Origin: Chara braunii
Taxonomy: Eukaryota > Streptophyta > Charophyceae > Charales > Characeae
Reading direction: 5' to 3'
NCBI GenBank assembly: GCA_003427395.1
Contig: BFEA01000137.1
Span: 1,608,630-1,647,343, forward strand
Length of the DNA: 38,714 nucleotides
The notes under the pieces were generated by a model, which saw only the letters and a list, made by a program, of their open reading frames with translations, ran no database searches and was not told the origin of the DNA. The number at the start of each line of letters is the position of its first letter. Position 1 is the first letter of the stretch. The position numbers and the translations under genes are program-made. Shown here piece after piece: positions 18,663 through 29,099 of the stretch.

Positions 18663-20690
18663 CCGCCCTGGGTTTTGCAAGTAACAGAAAATTGTTTGGT
18701 TTAAAATTTAAGTATACCTCGCTAAACACGGCTGCGTTTGTAATTGCGTTGACGGGGTGGTTGACCACAATAGCGAGTGCGTGGGCACGCAGGTTTAAGG
18801 CACGCGTGATTCTTTTCTGTTGTTGATCGTAAAGTCGGCCCGGACCTCGGTCGTTTTGCTTAGTGATATTATTATTTATTTATTTTTTATTAAGCAGGAA
18901 TTAAGGATATTTTCGTTTGATTGGTACATTTGACCGGGTCAAGCGCGTGTGCAGAGAACGACCCCGACGACGGCATCGGTAATAACGGCGCGATTTCGTG
19001 TGGTAAGCGGGATGTCGTAGGACGACAACGCGGGGCAATTATGGCACGGTGTGAGCAAGCCAGCGCGGGCACTGGGAGCCGCACAGCCGTTTGCTGGCCA
19101 AAAGCGCCGCGCCACACTACCTCGTATGGTACTCTCTGGGCACTAGTCTTAGGCTTGGGCTTAGCCCTATGGGTTACAACATTTGGGTTGGCAATACAGA
19201 GGTTCGGGGATCGAGGCCGGCGGACGCCGGCGCGGCAGCAGCAGAGCGGTGTGGAGGAAACCGAAGGGTTGAGGGCCCTGTGGGGCTATTCCCCCCAGTT
19301 TTGCTTGCGGGTGCGGCGGCGGGCCCAATCCGCAGGACTGGCGAGGTGCCAGCGACCCCGCGGTTCCCCGACGTTACTGCTATTNTATTTTATTTTTCCC
19401 TTTCTGTTCTGTTCGTCGGCTGCGGTAGGGGCGCGTGGGGAGGGGGTGTTACATTCGCAGATTGCGTGGAGTGCAATTACAAACTGTTTTCGCGACCACG
19501 CCTGAGCTGCCCATGTTTTTATATAATTTTTGTTTACCTGTTTTTCTTAAAACCGCACCTCGTTTTGCCTTGGGATGTGGCGTAGTAGGGGGTGACAGGC
19601 CCCAAGAGCCTATCTTAGAGGGTACACTGTTGAAATGTCGAAAAACGGACTGCGTTTAAATCCAGATGATGGGCCTTGTTGAGTAAAAGTCGAATATTCT
19701 GAATTGACTAAGGGCCGGGGCTGATTGACCCCGTGGCCCGGGTTATGTCCTTCGGGACATCAGTAAAAATTGAAATAATGTAGAGAAGGCTGGCGTGGCT
19801 ACGGGCGCTAGGCGCCGTAGTGGGCAAAGTCACGGGCAGTGGGTGTACCCGTGAACTGTCCGAAACACAGGCCGAAAGGCTTTGGCACTACGACGAATGA
19901 ACCTGTCCGAGGTTCTGCCGCAGGGGTACATGTGAAGCGGGTGGGTAAAACCCGACAGGATCAGATAACAGCAATGCTGCTATGCCGACTACCTCGTCGG
20001 ACTTGGGTATACGGGCAAAAGACTAATCGAACCGTATAATAGCTGGTTCCCTCCGAAGTCCCTCTCAGACCGGCTGACTGTCGGGGCAAACGATAGTGCA
20101 GCGTGGGTGGCCGGCGCTGTGAGAGCAAAGGCGTGGTGGTACAACGACGGATGAACCCGGACGTGTGCGGGCGCCGGGTGAGGGCGGTGATAGGGAGGAC
20201 AGGCGATGGAGTAAGGGAGTTGGACAATCGAAGGTGAGGCGGTCGGGCACGCATCGAACCGACGGGCGCTGGGACAGGAGCCGGTCGGACGACACCGGGC
20301 AGACCAACGAGCTCCAGAAGTATAGATTGGGAGGCCGCGCCCAGCTATTCATTCACTCCTGCTGGAGCCATGCCAGAGCGCTACCACAACGGCTCGCGCT
20401 AGGAGGTCGGCAGTAAGCCGATGGGGAACAACGGGCAGCGTTGTATTAGAGGGTGAAGGGTTCTTGGCAAGAGAAACCAGGCGGGGTGGATCTGGACGGG
20501 GGGCCGTACCAGGTGAGCGGGATAAGAAACAACGGAGCTAGCATCGGGCGATAGCCAACGGGCGACGGGCCAGTGAAAGGAGAACGGAGATGGCGAGGCG
20601 GAGAGGCTTGGGCGCGTTGGAGAATGAGGAGCGCTCGTGTTAGTCTACGGCTCTAGGTAAGCGGAAGGTGGTTTAGGGGGGTTTTGCCCC
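18663..20690. other. E2 left region, GC-rich, no gene seen
   Basis: GC-rich sequence with several 60-190 codon open frames on both strands, as expected by chance at this composition; none matches E1. Near 20150 and in E1 near 4200 the phrase TGAACCCGGAC is followed by a complementary CCGGGT, a possible shared hairpin. Confidence 0.5.
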
Positions 20691-20699
20691 GGGCGAGCA

Positions 20700-21060
20700 T
20701 GTTAGTCATGTCGGATTAGCTGGTAGGTTAGTAGGATAGGCAATAAGGGGAGAGCGAACTGCTCCGAGATGGCTATGGGAGGAGAAAACGTAAAAACAAA
20801 AGCATAGAGCCCACCCGTTTCGTGATGAAAACGGGTGAGGGAGGATACAAACCGGGAGTTTCTAAGGAGGGCGAATCCAATGAAAGGGTTAGATTTAGAA
20901 GAGGATTAGTAAAACGGGAGTTAGGAGAAAGAGGTGTTGTGTAACGGCGAGGAAGAGAACGATCCTTCGCTCGTTTCGTAACAGAGTCGAGCGGAATAAG
21001 GTGGAAGTCATGGGTTTGGGGAAATTAGACTACAGTGTGAAAACTGGAGTTAGTATGTTA
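20700..21060. repeat. G- and A-rich tandem hairpin region of E2
   Basis: Diverged counterpart of E1 3560-4140. CACCCGTTT pairs with AAACGGGTG (about 20812-20836), and TTCGCTCG pairs with CGAGCGGAA (about 20966-20996). GTTAGTA and GGGCGAATC words recur as in E1. Confidence 0.55.
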
Positions 21061-21094
21061 GTATTAGCGTACAAGAATCGAGGATTGCGTTGTG

Positions 21095-21097
<3 letters not shown>

Positions 21098-21128
<31 letters not shown>
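21098..21128. repeat. (A)31 tract inside E2
   Basis: Thirty-one consecutive A bases, absent from E1. It could be the tail of a lost retrocopy or a simple repeat expansion; no adjoining insert can be recognised. Confidence 0.9.
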
Positions 21129-21131
<3 letters not shown>

Positions 21132-22310
21132 GGAGATATGAATGAACCCGGACGCCTTTCTGCTTCATAGTCATTCGTAGGTGTTGATGGTGAAGCAGTG
21201 AGTAGGGCGGGCTAAAGGTGTGCTCGAAGGTTTTGGACTCTGGTGGGGTTGATGGAAGCGTGGGATTTCGGGGGCGAGAGGCAGACTCGGTAGTATGAAG
21301 GTCGTGGGCTATGTGTTGAGAGGGAGAGCGACTTCAGAGAACGATGATGAACCTGCCTTTACTTTAACGAGAGGTTCACCCGATTTTAGAAAAAGGGGGT
21401 AACGACAACGTTGGGGACTTACCTGTTGACCGGTGCGTCGCTTAAAAGGCCGGCGGGAAGTAGCGTGAGGCCGACTACGCTATGTANAGGGGGAGAGTGA
21501 GGCAAAGAGAAAGGGAGAGGCCGCTTAGCTAAGCCTCGCATNGAGGGAGAACCTTTATTTGTCNACGATTNCCATCGACTGTGGAGCANGACATNNTTGT
21601 ANTCCANCACCGTGGGGAATTCTCCCTGCTGATGATACTACTGCATTCAGATTCGTGACTGAATGAACCTGGCTGCGTATGGTGGCAGGGTGCATTCGGG
21701 TGTTGTAAGAAGGGGGCGAAGGAAGTAGAATACTTACCTGCATAAGGCGTGATTCGTAGCTGACTCCCGCTGGGGATGAAAACACAACATGAGAGAGGGA
21801 GAGAAGGAGAAAACTGTGGGTTTATTTGCAGGCGGGTGTGAAGCTGCGGACTGTGTATCTGTGTGAGACAGTGGACTGTAGGGCAACGGGCTAAGGACAG
21901 TGGACTACAGTTTATAAACTAAGGACTACAGATCTGCAGACTGTGGACTACGCAGACTGTAGGCTACAGAACCACGGACCGTGAACTACGACACTGAGTT
22001 TTACTGCCGGCTATTACTGTGTGCTGCTGTATTTTGCTGCGGGACTATTGCTGTACTACCAGGCTATTGCTGACCGCTATACGGCGGTGTTCGGGTTAGA
22101 AAGAAGTATTGGGAGTTGGGGAAGGAGACAGGCGCCGAGAAACGAAGGTTCGTTAGGGAGGGCTATTCCGGCAGGATGGCACGTTTTGACCAAGCTGTTC
22201 TTTTGGCTGCCATTGCGGGACCCGCAGGCGATCAAAGATAACAAGGCCCTCTCCAGTGAGATTGAGAGCACCCCTCTTGTATATGCGAGTCTTAAACCTT
22301 CTGCTTCTAC
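21129..22310. other. E2 central region with GGACTAC/CTGTAG repeats, no gene seen
   Basis: From about 21840 to 22010 words such as GACTGTGGACTAC and CTACAG recur every 15-25 bp. The surrounding sequence has scattered ambiguous bases and no supported gene. Confidence 0.5.
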
Positions 22311-22317
22311 CCTTTTC

Positions 22318-22460
22318 ACTCTAAGTCTAGTCCTGTGGGTCTGAGAGGAAGGCGGCAGGCGGGATTGCAACCCGGAGGTCCGCATCAAGACTTTGTGGGG
22401 AGTCCACCCACCGATTGCGGGAGCTCTGCCGGAACCTAGGCGAGCTTCTGGAGGCAGGGA
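22318..22460. repeat. Conserved E-family block in E2
   Basis: Counterpart of 5880-6055 in E1 and 17090-16930 in E4, with the same order of motifs. Confidence 0.8.
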
Positions 22461-22720
22461 ACCTTCAGGAAAATCATCTTTATCTGTATAAACCCCACTA
22501 CTACCCATGTTTGCCTATCTCCCTGCAACATGATTGTTGTATGCATGTGTTTGTCCTTATGGTTTTTGCTTTCTCTTCAGGACTAATCAGACTAACTGGA
22601 AAGAATGTGTGAGAGTGAAGCCTAAGTTTATATTTTTGTTCTGATTGAAAGCAGACTAAGGATGAATTGGGGGAAGGTGAAAGGAAGGTAGACTGCATGC
22701 GTTTGAACGGGTCAACCAAA

Positions 22721-23406
22721 GCCTGAGCATTGTTTCTACTGTGAATGGCTCAGGACTATGTTTATTTGGATGTTTTCTGAAGGACCAGGCATTGTTTCTA
22801 CTGTGAATGGCCTGGTCGCTGTGTTTATTTGATTGTTTTCTGGGGAGTCAGGCATTGTTTCTACTGTGAACGGCCTGACTACCTTAGCTAAACTCTGAGG
22901 GTTGTCTGATTGAAGGGGTTTAAATTCTTGTTTATTTTGAGGGAGGATTTTTGGTCTAAGGCTAAGCATTGTTTCCATGGTGAATGGTTTAGCCTGAAAA
23001 CCACGCACATAATTTAAACTAAGTATAAAGGAAAGTATTTTATGTATATTTGCATGTGAACTGGCAGCTGGGCATTGTTTTTACTGTGAATGGTCCAGCG
23101 TTAAGCCATATCATTAAGAAGAGAAAAAGAAAAATACAAAGTATAAATGAAAATAGTTTGGGCAAGCTGAACATTGTTTCTACTGTGAATGGTTCAGTCC
23201 CCTGCCCATATTTGCCTCTTCTTTTGAAAACAAAGTCAGAAAAATACTAAACCTTGGATATTAAATGGCTCAGGGCAGCTAAGCATTGTTTCCATGACGA
23301 ATGACCTAGTCATACGCCCAAAAGAAGAGGGAAGTAGTTGTGAAACCTGCTCGTGTATATTTTAAAAGGCAAGTTGGGCATTGTTTCCATGACGAATGGT
23401 CCAGCT
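22721..23406 (+). repeat. Hairpin array of E2 (core ATTGTTTCTACTGTGAAT)
   Basis: Eight units. A nearly constant core, ATTGTTTCTACTGTGAAT or ATTGTTTCCATGACGAAT, is bracketed by arms that differ between units but pair within each. Pairs are CCTGAGC/GCTCAGG (22722/22748), GACCAGGC/GCCTGGTC (22783/22810), AGTCAGGC/GCCTGACT (22846/22873), GGCTAA/TTAGCC (22960/22989), GCTGG/CCAGC (23067/23095), CTGAAC/GTTCAG (23167/23192) and AGTTGG/CCAGCT (23372/23401). The unit near 23280 pairs poorly next to the core but has GGGC/GCCC further out. The array occupies the same place as the TAAGAT array of E1, and flanking words (GAAGTAGTTGTG, CTCGTGTATA) are shared. Confidence 0.9.
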
Positions 23407-23714
23407 ATGTGTCTTCTGTATGAGGGGATAAGGGTTCAAGGACTTAAAAGATTCATACACTATCTATATGGAATGAACTTGGGGCTGGTGAGAGTACTTA
23501 CCTTTGTGGTTTGGTTTGCATGTGACTGAGTGAGGCCACTACTTAGTCTAAGTTTCTGGTTGGTAGGTAGTTGTTTTAGTTGCTCGCCACGTGCTAAAGC
23601 CATAGGAGTTAGTGTCAATTTTTGCATTTTTTGTAAATAACTTTGTTTACTTAGGTAAATTCTTGCATTTTCTGAGACTTTTTCTTATACTTGACTTTGT
23701 ATAAATCTTGGCAA

Positions 23715-24000
23715 GCTATTTTCTCTACGGGAAGCGCTGCCGAAATTTCTACAGATCCAAGGAGATAGTTAAATTTTTGCTTGTCGAAAGTTCAACTTTG
23801 TCATTTCTCTTATCTGACTTAGTTAAAATCTGGGAAGTCTCATTTTCTAAAGGGAGTGCTGCCCAAATTTCTACTAATTCAGAGAGTTAGACAGAATTCG
23901 ACTTTCCAGAGTTAGAGATTATTTCTGCTCTCATATCTCGACTTATATAAATTATGAAAAAACATTTTTTCTACGGGAAGCGCTGCCCAAATTTTCTTAG
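23715..24000 (+). repeat. T-rich hairpin array of E2
   Basis: Three units like those of E1 7445-7745, with heads TTCTC-TAC-GGGAA, TTTTCTAAAGGGAG and TTTTC-TAC-GGGAA, each followed by GYGCTGCC(G/C)AAATTT. G-T pairs replace some E1 pairs, so the stems survive. Confidence 0.8.
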
Positions 24001-24029
24001 TTTAGAGGAGATAGATTATATTTTGATAG

Positions 24030-25457
24030 GTGATTCAGGCGATCCACCCAGAATAGGGGAGACTTTGCAGTTGGTCTACCTTCAGCTTAAGCACTGACTT
24101 AAAGGTAGACTTAGGTCTAGCTTATAAAAAATTTTGAGTGAGGATGTGTCATGGAGTTGTGTTCTCCATACACTTATGATCTTAGCTTGGGGGTTGACCT
24201 GCCATGTGCGGCAGGTCTTCTTGATCATTTGATTCAAGTTCAGGACTAGACTCAGCTTGATCCCTTGAGGACCACCTTCTGTTATCACTAATAACAGGTC
24301 GGTTGCCGATTCGTCGGTCTACGACTCAATTTCAACTCTCCCTCTACACTCAACCTAAAAGGCTTTAGCCCTGGTGATTTCGTTGTTTTATTAAGGTTTC
24401 ACCCGGACTTTTATTGAATGACCATTTAACAAAGGTGCTGAGTATTTAATTAAGGTTGATTGGACAGGAGGTTTAGGGCTTGCATGGCTAAAGCAAAGGG
24501 TATGAGTGTCGAAGGTGGTTGGGGTTGACTTCGTGTAGTGTGCGAGCTGTTGATTTGGTTCGTTGTTGTGATGGCAGGTATGTGTTGTGAAGCAGATTCT
24601 GGATTTGGTTGCCTACGATCACACATATACGTATTATTGTGAGAAACCCCAGTGAGACCGTGAAAAGTGATCGTCACATACTAAAACCTTATATATGTAT
24701 ACATGGGTATACTTGGGATGAATGTTTGTATAGATTGAAGAGCCCCACATTAGAGCCCTACTCAGAAGCTGAGACTGAGGGGCCTAGGGGAGGTCTCTCC
24801 TTTTATTCTTGTCTCTTGCTTTTTGATGATTTTCTTAGTCGGACATTTGGTCCTGGGCCGGGATTCGAGGTCCTTGTTCAGGACATCCCAAGCCCTAGGT
24901 TTTGCAGGGGAGGGGTTTTCCCTCGCAAAAAGCCTATTTGATTTGCCTACCGTGACACTCAGGCCGAGAGCCTGAGGTGCCTCGGCGGCTGCACGACTAT
25001 TCCTTCAGCCGTGCAATGTCGTGAAAGGTTAGGCTCTCAGGACACTTCAAGTCTGACACTTGAGTGTCATAAGCGGTACTCGAATCCACGAGGGACCGCT
25101 TGATTATGGGCACTACATAGTACGTCATCGATGCGACTGATTGTGTACGCCTGCATTGCAAGTCAATATGAGTATGCCCTGCGTCCGCGTGGTTTTATAC
25201 CAAGTTCAGCGTGCGACGCCTATCCGATTTTCGCACTGGAAAGTTATGGGTCGGCTACCGAGGGGCTAGGAGCGTTGTCACGTTGTTGGTACTGTGTCGT
25301 TTTGTCTATATGTTGTTTTGTGTGTATGAGTGTTCGTAAAGTGAAGTGCGCGTGGTGTGTGGGATGCGTCCTAGTCGACCGACGATGAGTCGCGCTTGGG
25401 ACCTCAGCCCCCCTAAGATGTCGGTTCGCGTGCGGGTCCGATAGAGGCGTATTACCG
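24030..25457. other. E2 right region, conserved with E1, non-coding
   Basis: Aligns with E1 7770-9170, including the palindrome near 24279, TTTCACCCGGACTTT and GGCTACCGAGGGGCTAGGAG. The conservation is by sequence blocks and not by reading frame. Confidence 0.65.
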
Positions 25458-25870
25458 CGCGTACCCCCTATGCTACAGCGAACGAGAAACGCCCTCGGCT
25501 GGTCCACCTCTACGATTGCAACTGATTAGCTTTCGTACTGTGGACTGGTAGNNNNNNNNNNNNNNNNNNNNNNNNNNNNNNNNNNNNNNNNNNNNNNNNN
25601 NNNNNNNNNNNNNNNNNNNNNNNNNNNNNNNNNNNNNNNNNNNNNNNNNNNNNNNNNNNNNNNNNNNNNNNNNNNNNNNNNNNNNNNNNNNNNNNNNNNN
25701 NNNNNNNNNNNNNNNNNNNNNNNNNNNNNNNNNNNNNNNNNNNNNNNNNNNNNNNNNNNNNNNNNNNNNNNNNNNNCGCGTACCCCCTATGCTACAGCGA
25801 ACGAGAAACGCCCTCGGCTGGTCCACCTCTACGATTGCAACTGATTAGCTTTCGTACTGTGGACTGGTAG
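25458..25870. other. Probable false gap: identical 94-bp flanks around 225 N
   Basis: 25458-25551 and 25777-25870 look identical and bracket an N-run (25552-25776). E1 has this sequence once. The simplest reading is that two contigs overlapping by 94 bp were left unjoined and a gap of estimated size was inserted. Confidence 0.85.
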
Positions 25871-26115
25871 CTCGGCTGGGATACGCCCACCGAAGGGAGG
25901 TGACAGCTCCCGTAAGGTGTAGGTAAGTCGTGCCTCGCGTAGGCCCTATCCTGTCGTAGGGGCTCGCGAGAGGTATGGCTGGCGCACTCGGCCGGAGCGG
26001 CTTGCGGAAGCTCTATGTATATTGCGACGAGGGGTTATGAAAACTTACTCCTGCGTGACGCGGCCGGGAGGGTCCCGCGCTGCCCCCGTGCGGTGCCGGA
26101 CCGATGCGCCCGACA

Positions 26116-27220
26116 ACGGTGCCTTACAGTATAGTATTAAAATGCCAACCTTATTGTAATATTCATCCCAACCACTGTAATAACCCACTAAAGGGATCAG
26201 TAGTAGTAACAATATCCCAGAACACAGCGTTCCACCTGCACTAGGTAGTCCGTGACTTCAGCCAACTGCTAGGCTCAAGGTTCCCAACCCAGCGATACCG
26301 TAATAGCTCTAGACTCCCAGCCGTGTAGCCGTCTTTAATGCATCTCAATTCCAAGGGGCGATGTTAGCGCAATCTTGATAGTTTGAAGACAGCATCGGCT
26401 CCAATAATAGCAGTCCTAGTAACTGTGGCCACATCTCGGATCCGCAGACTGTGGCTGTTGTATTCTGTCGTACCCATCAGTTTTTAACAGCAGCACTTCG
26501 ACCAGTCATCCACAACTGCAATCTGAGTCTACAGAACGCTCTGTTCAGACTATGATAGGCGGTTTTCCCCAACAACTTCCAATCCTCAGCCAACCAACAA
26601 CCTCTTTTCAGACTAAACAAGGAAAACGTAACTGCAATCACTACCCATCAGTATCAAATCCCCCTCAAATAGTACTAATCCTGTTGTCCTTACCTCCGCT
26701 GCAATACCTTACTAAAATCTTCAGAAGTCGTCTAATGGTGACTATCTGACCTCACAGGGAAGTAGCATTACGCTGTCCTAATCCCTCTTTTCAGCACCTG
26801 ACTCACCTCCCCAACTGTGTGAAATACTGACGAATTCTCTACCGAAAAACGGGACAATCTAGATCACGATTGGACGTATCTGTCCATAGTCACAAGGGGC
26901 ACAGGCCCGGCCTGCAGCGAAGCGGATAGTCAACCTGCAGCCGTGGTGAAGGATAACCAAGTGAACTCTCTTCTCTCTCTCTCTCTATGTGAACAGGAGT
27001 AGTGTGTCGTCGACCTTTCTCTTGTAAGAGAGAATTTGGAGGTCACCGAAGAGAGTTTCTGAACAGAAGCTATCTGCTGAAGGGAGCTCCGGGTCGCAGC
27101 TCTCTCTCTGCTAGTGGTGCCTTCCTTTACCCCACACTGGTATATGGTCAGCTCCCCTCCTGTTACCACTAACTGGTTCTAGTGTATCCCACCCGAAACC
27201 TTAGTCAGACTCGTCAAATG
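26116..27220 (-). other. E4 segment between E2 and the poly(T) insertion, no gene seen
   Basis: Reverse-oriented E-type sequence with a short (CT)n at about 26970-26985, equal to the (GA)n of E1 4749-4768 on the other strand. Recurrent AACTGCAAT and CAGTA-type words match the 17-18 kb part. No coding evidence. Confidence 0.45.
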
Positions 27221-27246
27221 TTTTTTTTTTTTTTTTTTTTTTTTTT

Positions 27247-28796
27247 GCAGCAGCTACTCCCCTCGATAAATGAGACGCACAACAAGCCTAATGATGATGG
27301 AGACGACGAACTAGAGGCCGAGAGATGGCACTATGAGGACACCCTCCGTGGCAGATGATTATAACAGATATGGCGAGGAACAGGCGTGCATGACGAATAA
27401 TCACCATCCTATTATTCAAAGATAACAACATCCCTCCGCCATGACGACCACCATAGTGTCATTATGTAAACACGACCATCCCCCCTGGTGAGGGTGATCC
27501 ACCAAAATTGCCACGATGAGCATGATCTGTAGGATCGGAACTTTTGTATTTACTCCAAAGAATCTCCCGCTCAGAATATGAAGAGATACATAGTCACATC
27601 TAAAAAACTCCCCGCTATTGCCGCGCAGCCTCTCATGTCTGTGCCGCCCAAACTAACAATTTGACGGAAAAACTAATACTTCCATCGTGCTCGCCCTGGC
27701 CCAAAACCTCAATTTCGACTCTTCACTTGCCCAATTTCGTCAAGAAATGGGCAGAATAACGTATTTTCTTCTTCATTTCCGTTTTCCCTTCGTCTTTACC
27801 GCGCACCTTCTTTTTCTTCCAGCTCCTTTCTCTATTATACCATTCAACTCGCCCATATAAAAAAAACACCACTTCGCTTCATTCCTTGCCTGATTCCATT
27901 AAAGGCTAAGCAGGCCACAGATTCCTCCCTTCGCCATATCCACTTTTCTCCCTGGTCACTTGCCCTTTCCCATCTTCACGTACCTAGATTGGATCCCGGC
28001 TAGATTTGTGCATCTTCCTTCAGCAGTTCTGTTCCCTCTGTTTTTTTCTCACAGTAGATGAACAGCTCACTTTGTCAAGGGAGTGGAACTCCTAGGATGA
28101 TGACGAAGACCGTAGCTCGATGGAGATGGAAATCTACCACTTCGAGGAAAGCCTACGTACTCGAAGTGCAGCCTTGGTGGCTACTATCCTCCCCTCACCA
28201 GGTACACGACCATAGTAAGATGCTCACTGGCACTTCGACGCTGTGGCCTGTTCGGTCACCAATAGAGCTGCTCAGCCTCCGTTATGGCCATCAACAGTGC
28301 ATGAAGAAGACGCCCTACACATACACCCACAAAATAACGCAGCGGGGAAGCAATGTGCCCTCCACCGAATTCGCTATGAGAAGCAACTGAGTGAAGCCTT
28401 CAGCCTTTTCTACTCGAATTCTCACAGCAGCCACCTTACCAACCTATTTGTCCATCCAAACAGCTACCATCTACAACCAACCTTTCAAGATTTCCCTACA
28501 TGCACCTAAATGGGAACCTATATATATAAAAAAAAGAACAAACAATCCCACGGACCTACGTGTTTTCAGAAAAAAGGAAAGAAAAAGAAAAACAAAACAA
28601 ACCAACTGGGCTGAAAAAAAAAGGTCCAGCTCGTCAAGTGAGGCCACCAGCCTACCAACTACGATCTGCAGATCAGGCCCGGCAGCCCAAACTTGGTGAG
28701 CTAGAAATACAATGTTTTTACCACGGAATCAAATCCCACAAGGTCCAAACCAAGAAAACAACAGCCATAGTTGGGCATAGCACCTCACTAGTGTGT
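27247..28796. other. Non-coding body of the insertion, no gene seen
   Basis: Mixed-composition sequence. Plus-strand open frames near 28058-28700 run up to 142 codons but lack domains or a protein-like composition and overlap each other in different frames. I do not support any as a gene. Confidence 0.5.
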
Positions 28797-28857
28797 CGCA
28801 GGGGCCATGCTAATCTTCTCTGTATCGTTCTAATTTTAACAGATGTCCCGAAGGACC
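28797..28857 (-). ncRNA. U6 snRNA-like fragment, 5' two-thirds (pseudogene)
   Basis: The minus strand reads GTCCTTCGGGACATC, a hairpin of the plant U6 type, then TTAAAATTAGAACGATACAG and AGAAGATTAGCATGGCCCCT, ending GCG. These match the U6 5' stem-loop, the ACAGAGA box that binds the 5' splice site, and the AGC-containing catalytic segment. It departs from U6 right after CCTGCG, so the 3' stem-loop and U-tail are missing. Compared with plant U6 the hairpin is one base pair shorter and there are substitutions after GACATC and in AAAATTGG. No upstream USE or TATA box of a plant U6 gene is seen; a tRNA-like unit lies upstream instead. It is a retro-derived or chimeric copy. Confidence 0.85.
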
Positions 28858-28924
28858 GCACCACACACGCAGCGACCCGGTTGTTGTCGAGCCATTCGCC
28901 TCATTCTCGAGCTGACCGGCCTCA

Positions 28925-28999
28925 AGTCCCATCGACGGGATTCGAGCACCGGTCTGCACTTTCACTAGCCCGTGGATGTATCCACTGAGCCAGGCTTTC
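28925..28999 (-). repeat. tRNA-like (SINE head) with A and B boxes
   Basis: On the minus strand an A-box-like TGGCTCAGTGG (28992-28982) and a B-box-like GTGCTCGAATCCC (28949-28937) are about 40 bp apart, the spacing of an internal Pol III promoter. The acceptor ends do not pair, so this is not a working tRNA gene. It lies about 70 bp upstream of the U6-like segment on the same strand. Confidence 0.6.
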
Positions 29000-29099
29000 G
29001 GGTTAGTCCAAGCCGGATCTGGTGCCACCGTCAGACTACATTCAGAAACGGAAAAAAAAAAGAAAAAAAAAGGAAATAAAAAGGATAAAAAATTAATAA

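Larger units (their letters stand above)
18634..26115 (+). mobile_element. Element E2: full-length relative of E1, about 7.5 kb
   Basis: E2 starts TGTCGGTGCGAATACCC and ends GCGCCCGACA, like E1. It is flanked by GCGG (18630-18633) and ACGG (26116-26119), which may be a decayed 4-bp duplication. Order of parts follows E1: subterminal palindrome 18645-18662, G-rich tandem region 20700-21060, conserved block 22318-22460, hairpin array 22721-23406, T-rich array 23718-24000, conserved right end. It contains an N-gap (25552-25776) that is probably false. A few ambiguous bases lie at 21487-21607. No protein of more than about 190 codons is open and none is shared with E1. It sits inside E4, in the opposite direction. 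Confidence 0.8.
27221..29050 (-). mobile_element. Poly(A)-ended insertion with tRNA-like and U6-like segments
   Basis: On the minus strand this runs from a tRNA-like segment (about 28999-28925) through a U6 snRNA-like segment (28857-28797), then about 1.55 kb of non-coding DNA to a run of 26 A (27246-27221). A terminal poly(A) with Pol III-type 5' modules is what a SINE or a template-switch retrocopy would leave. The long middle part codes for nothing on this strand and is much longer than a typical SINE, so it may instead be a composite of two events. I could not find flanking target duplications. The 5' boundary is uncertain; a poly(A)-rich stretch on the plus strand at 29050-29118 lies just outside it. 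Confidence 0.5.

Noticed and set aside
28058-28988. Overlapping plus-strand frames of 88-142 codons
   Set aside because: They overlap in different frames, lack domains, and run over the U6-like sequence in antisense.
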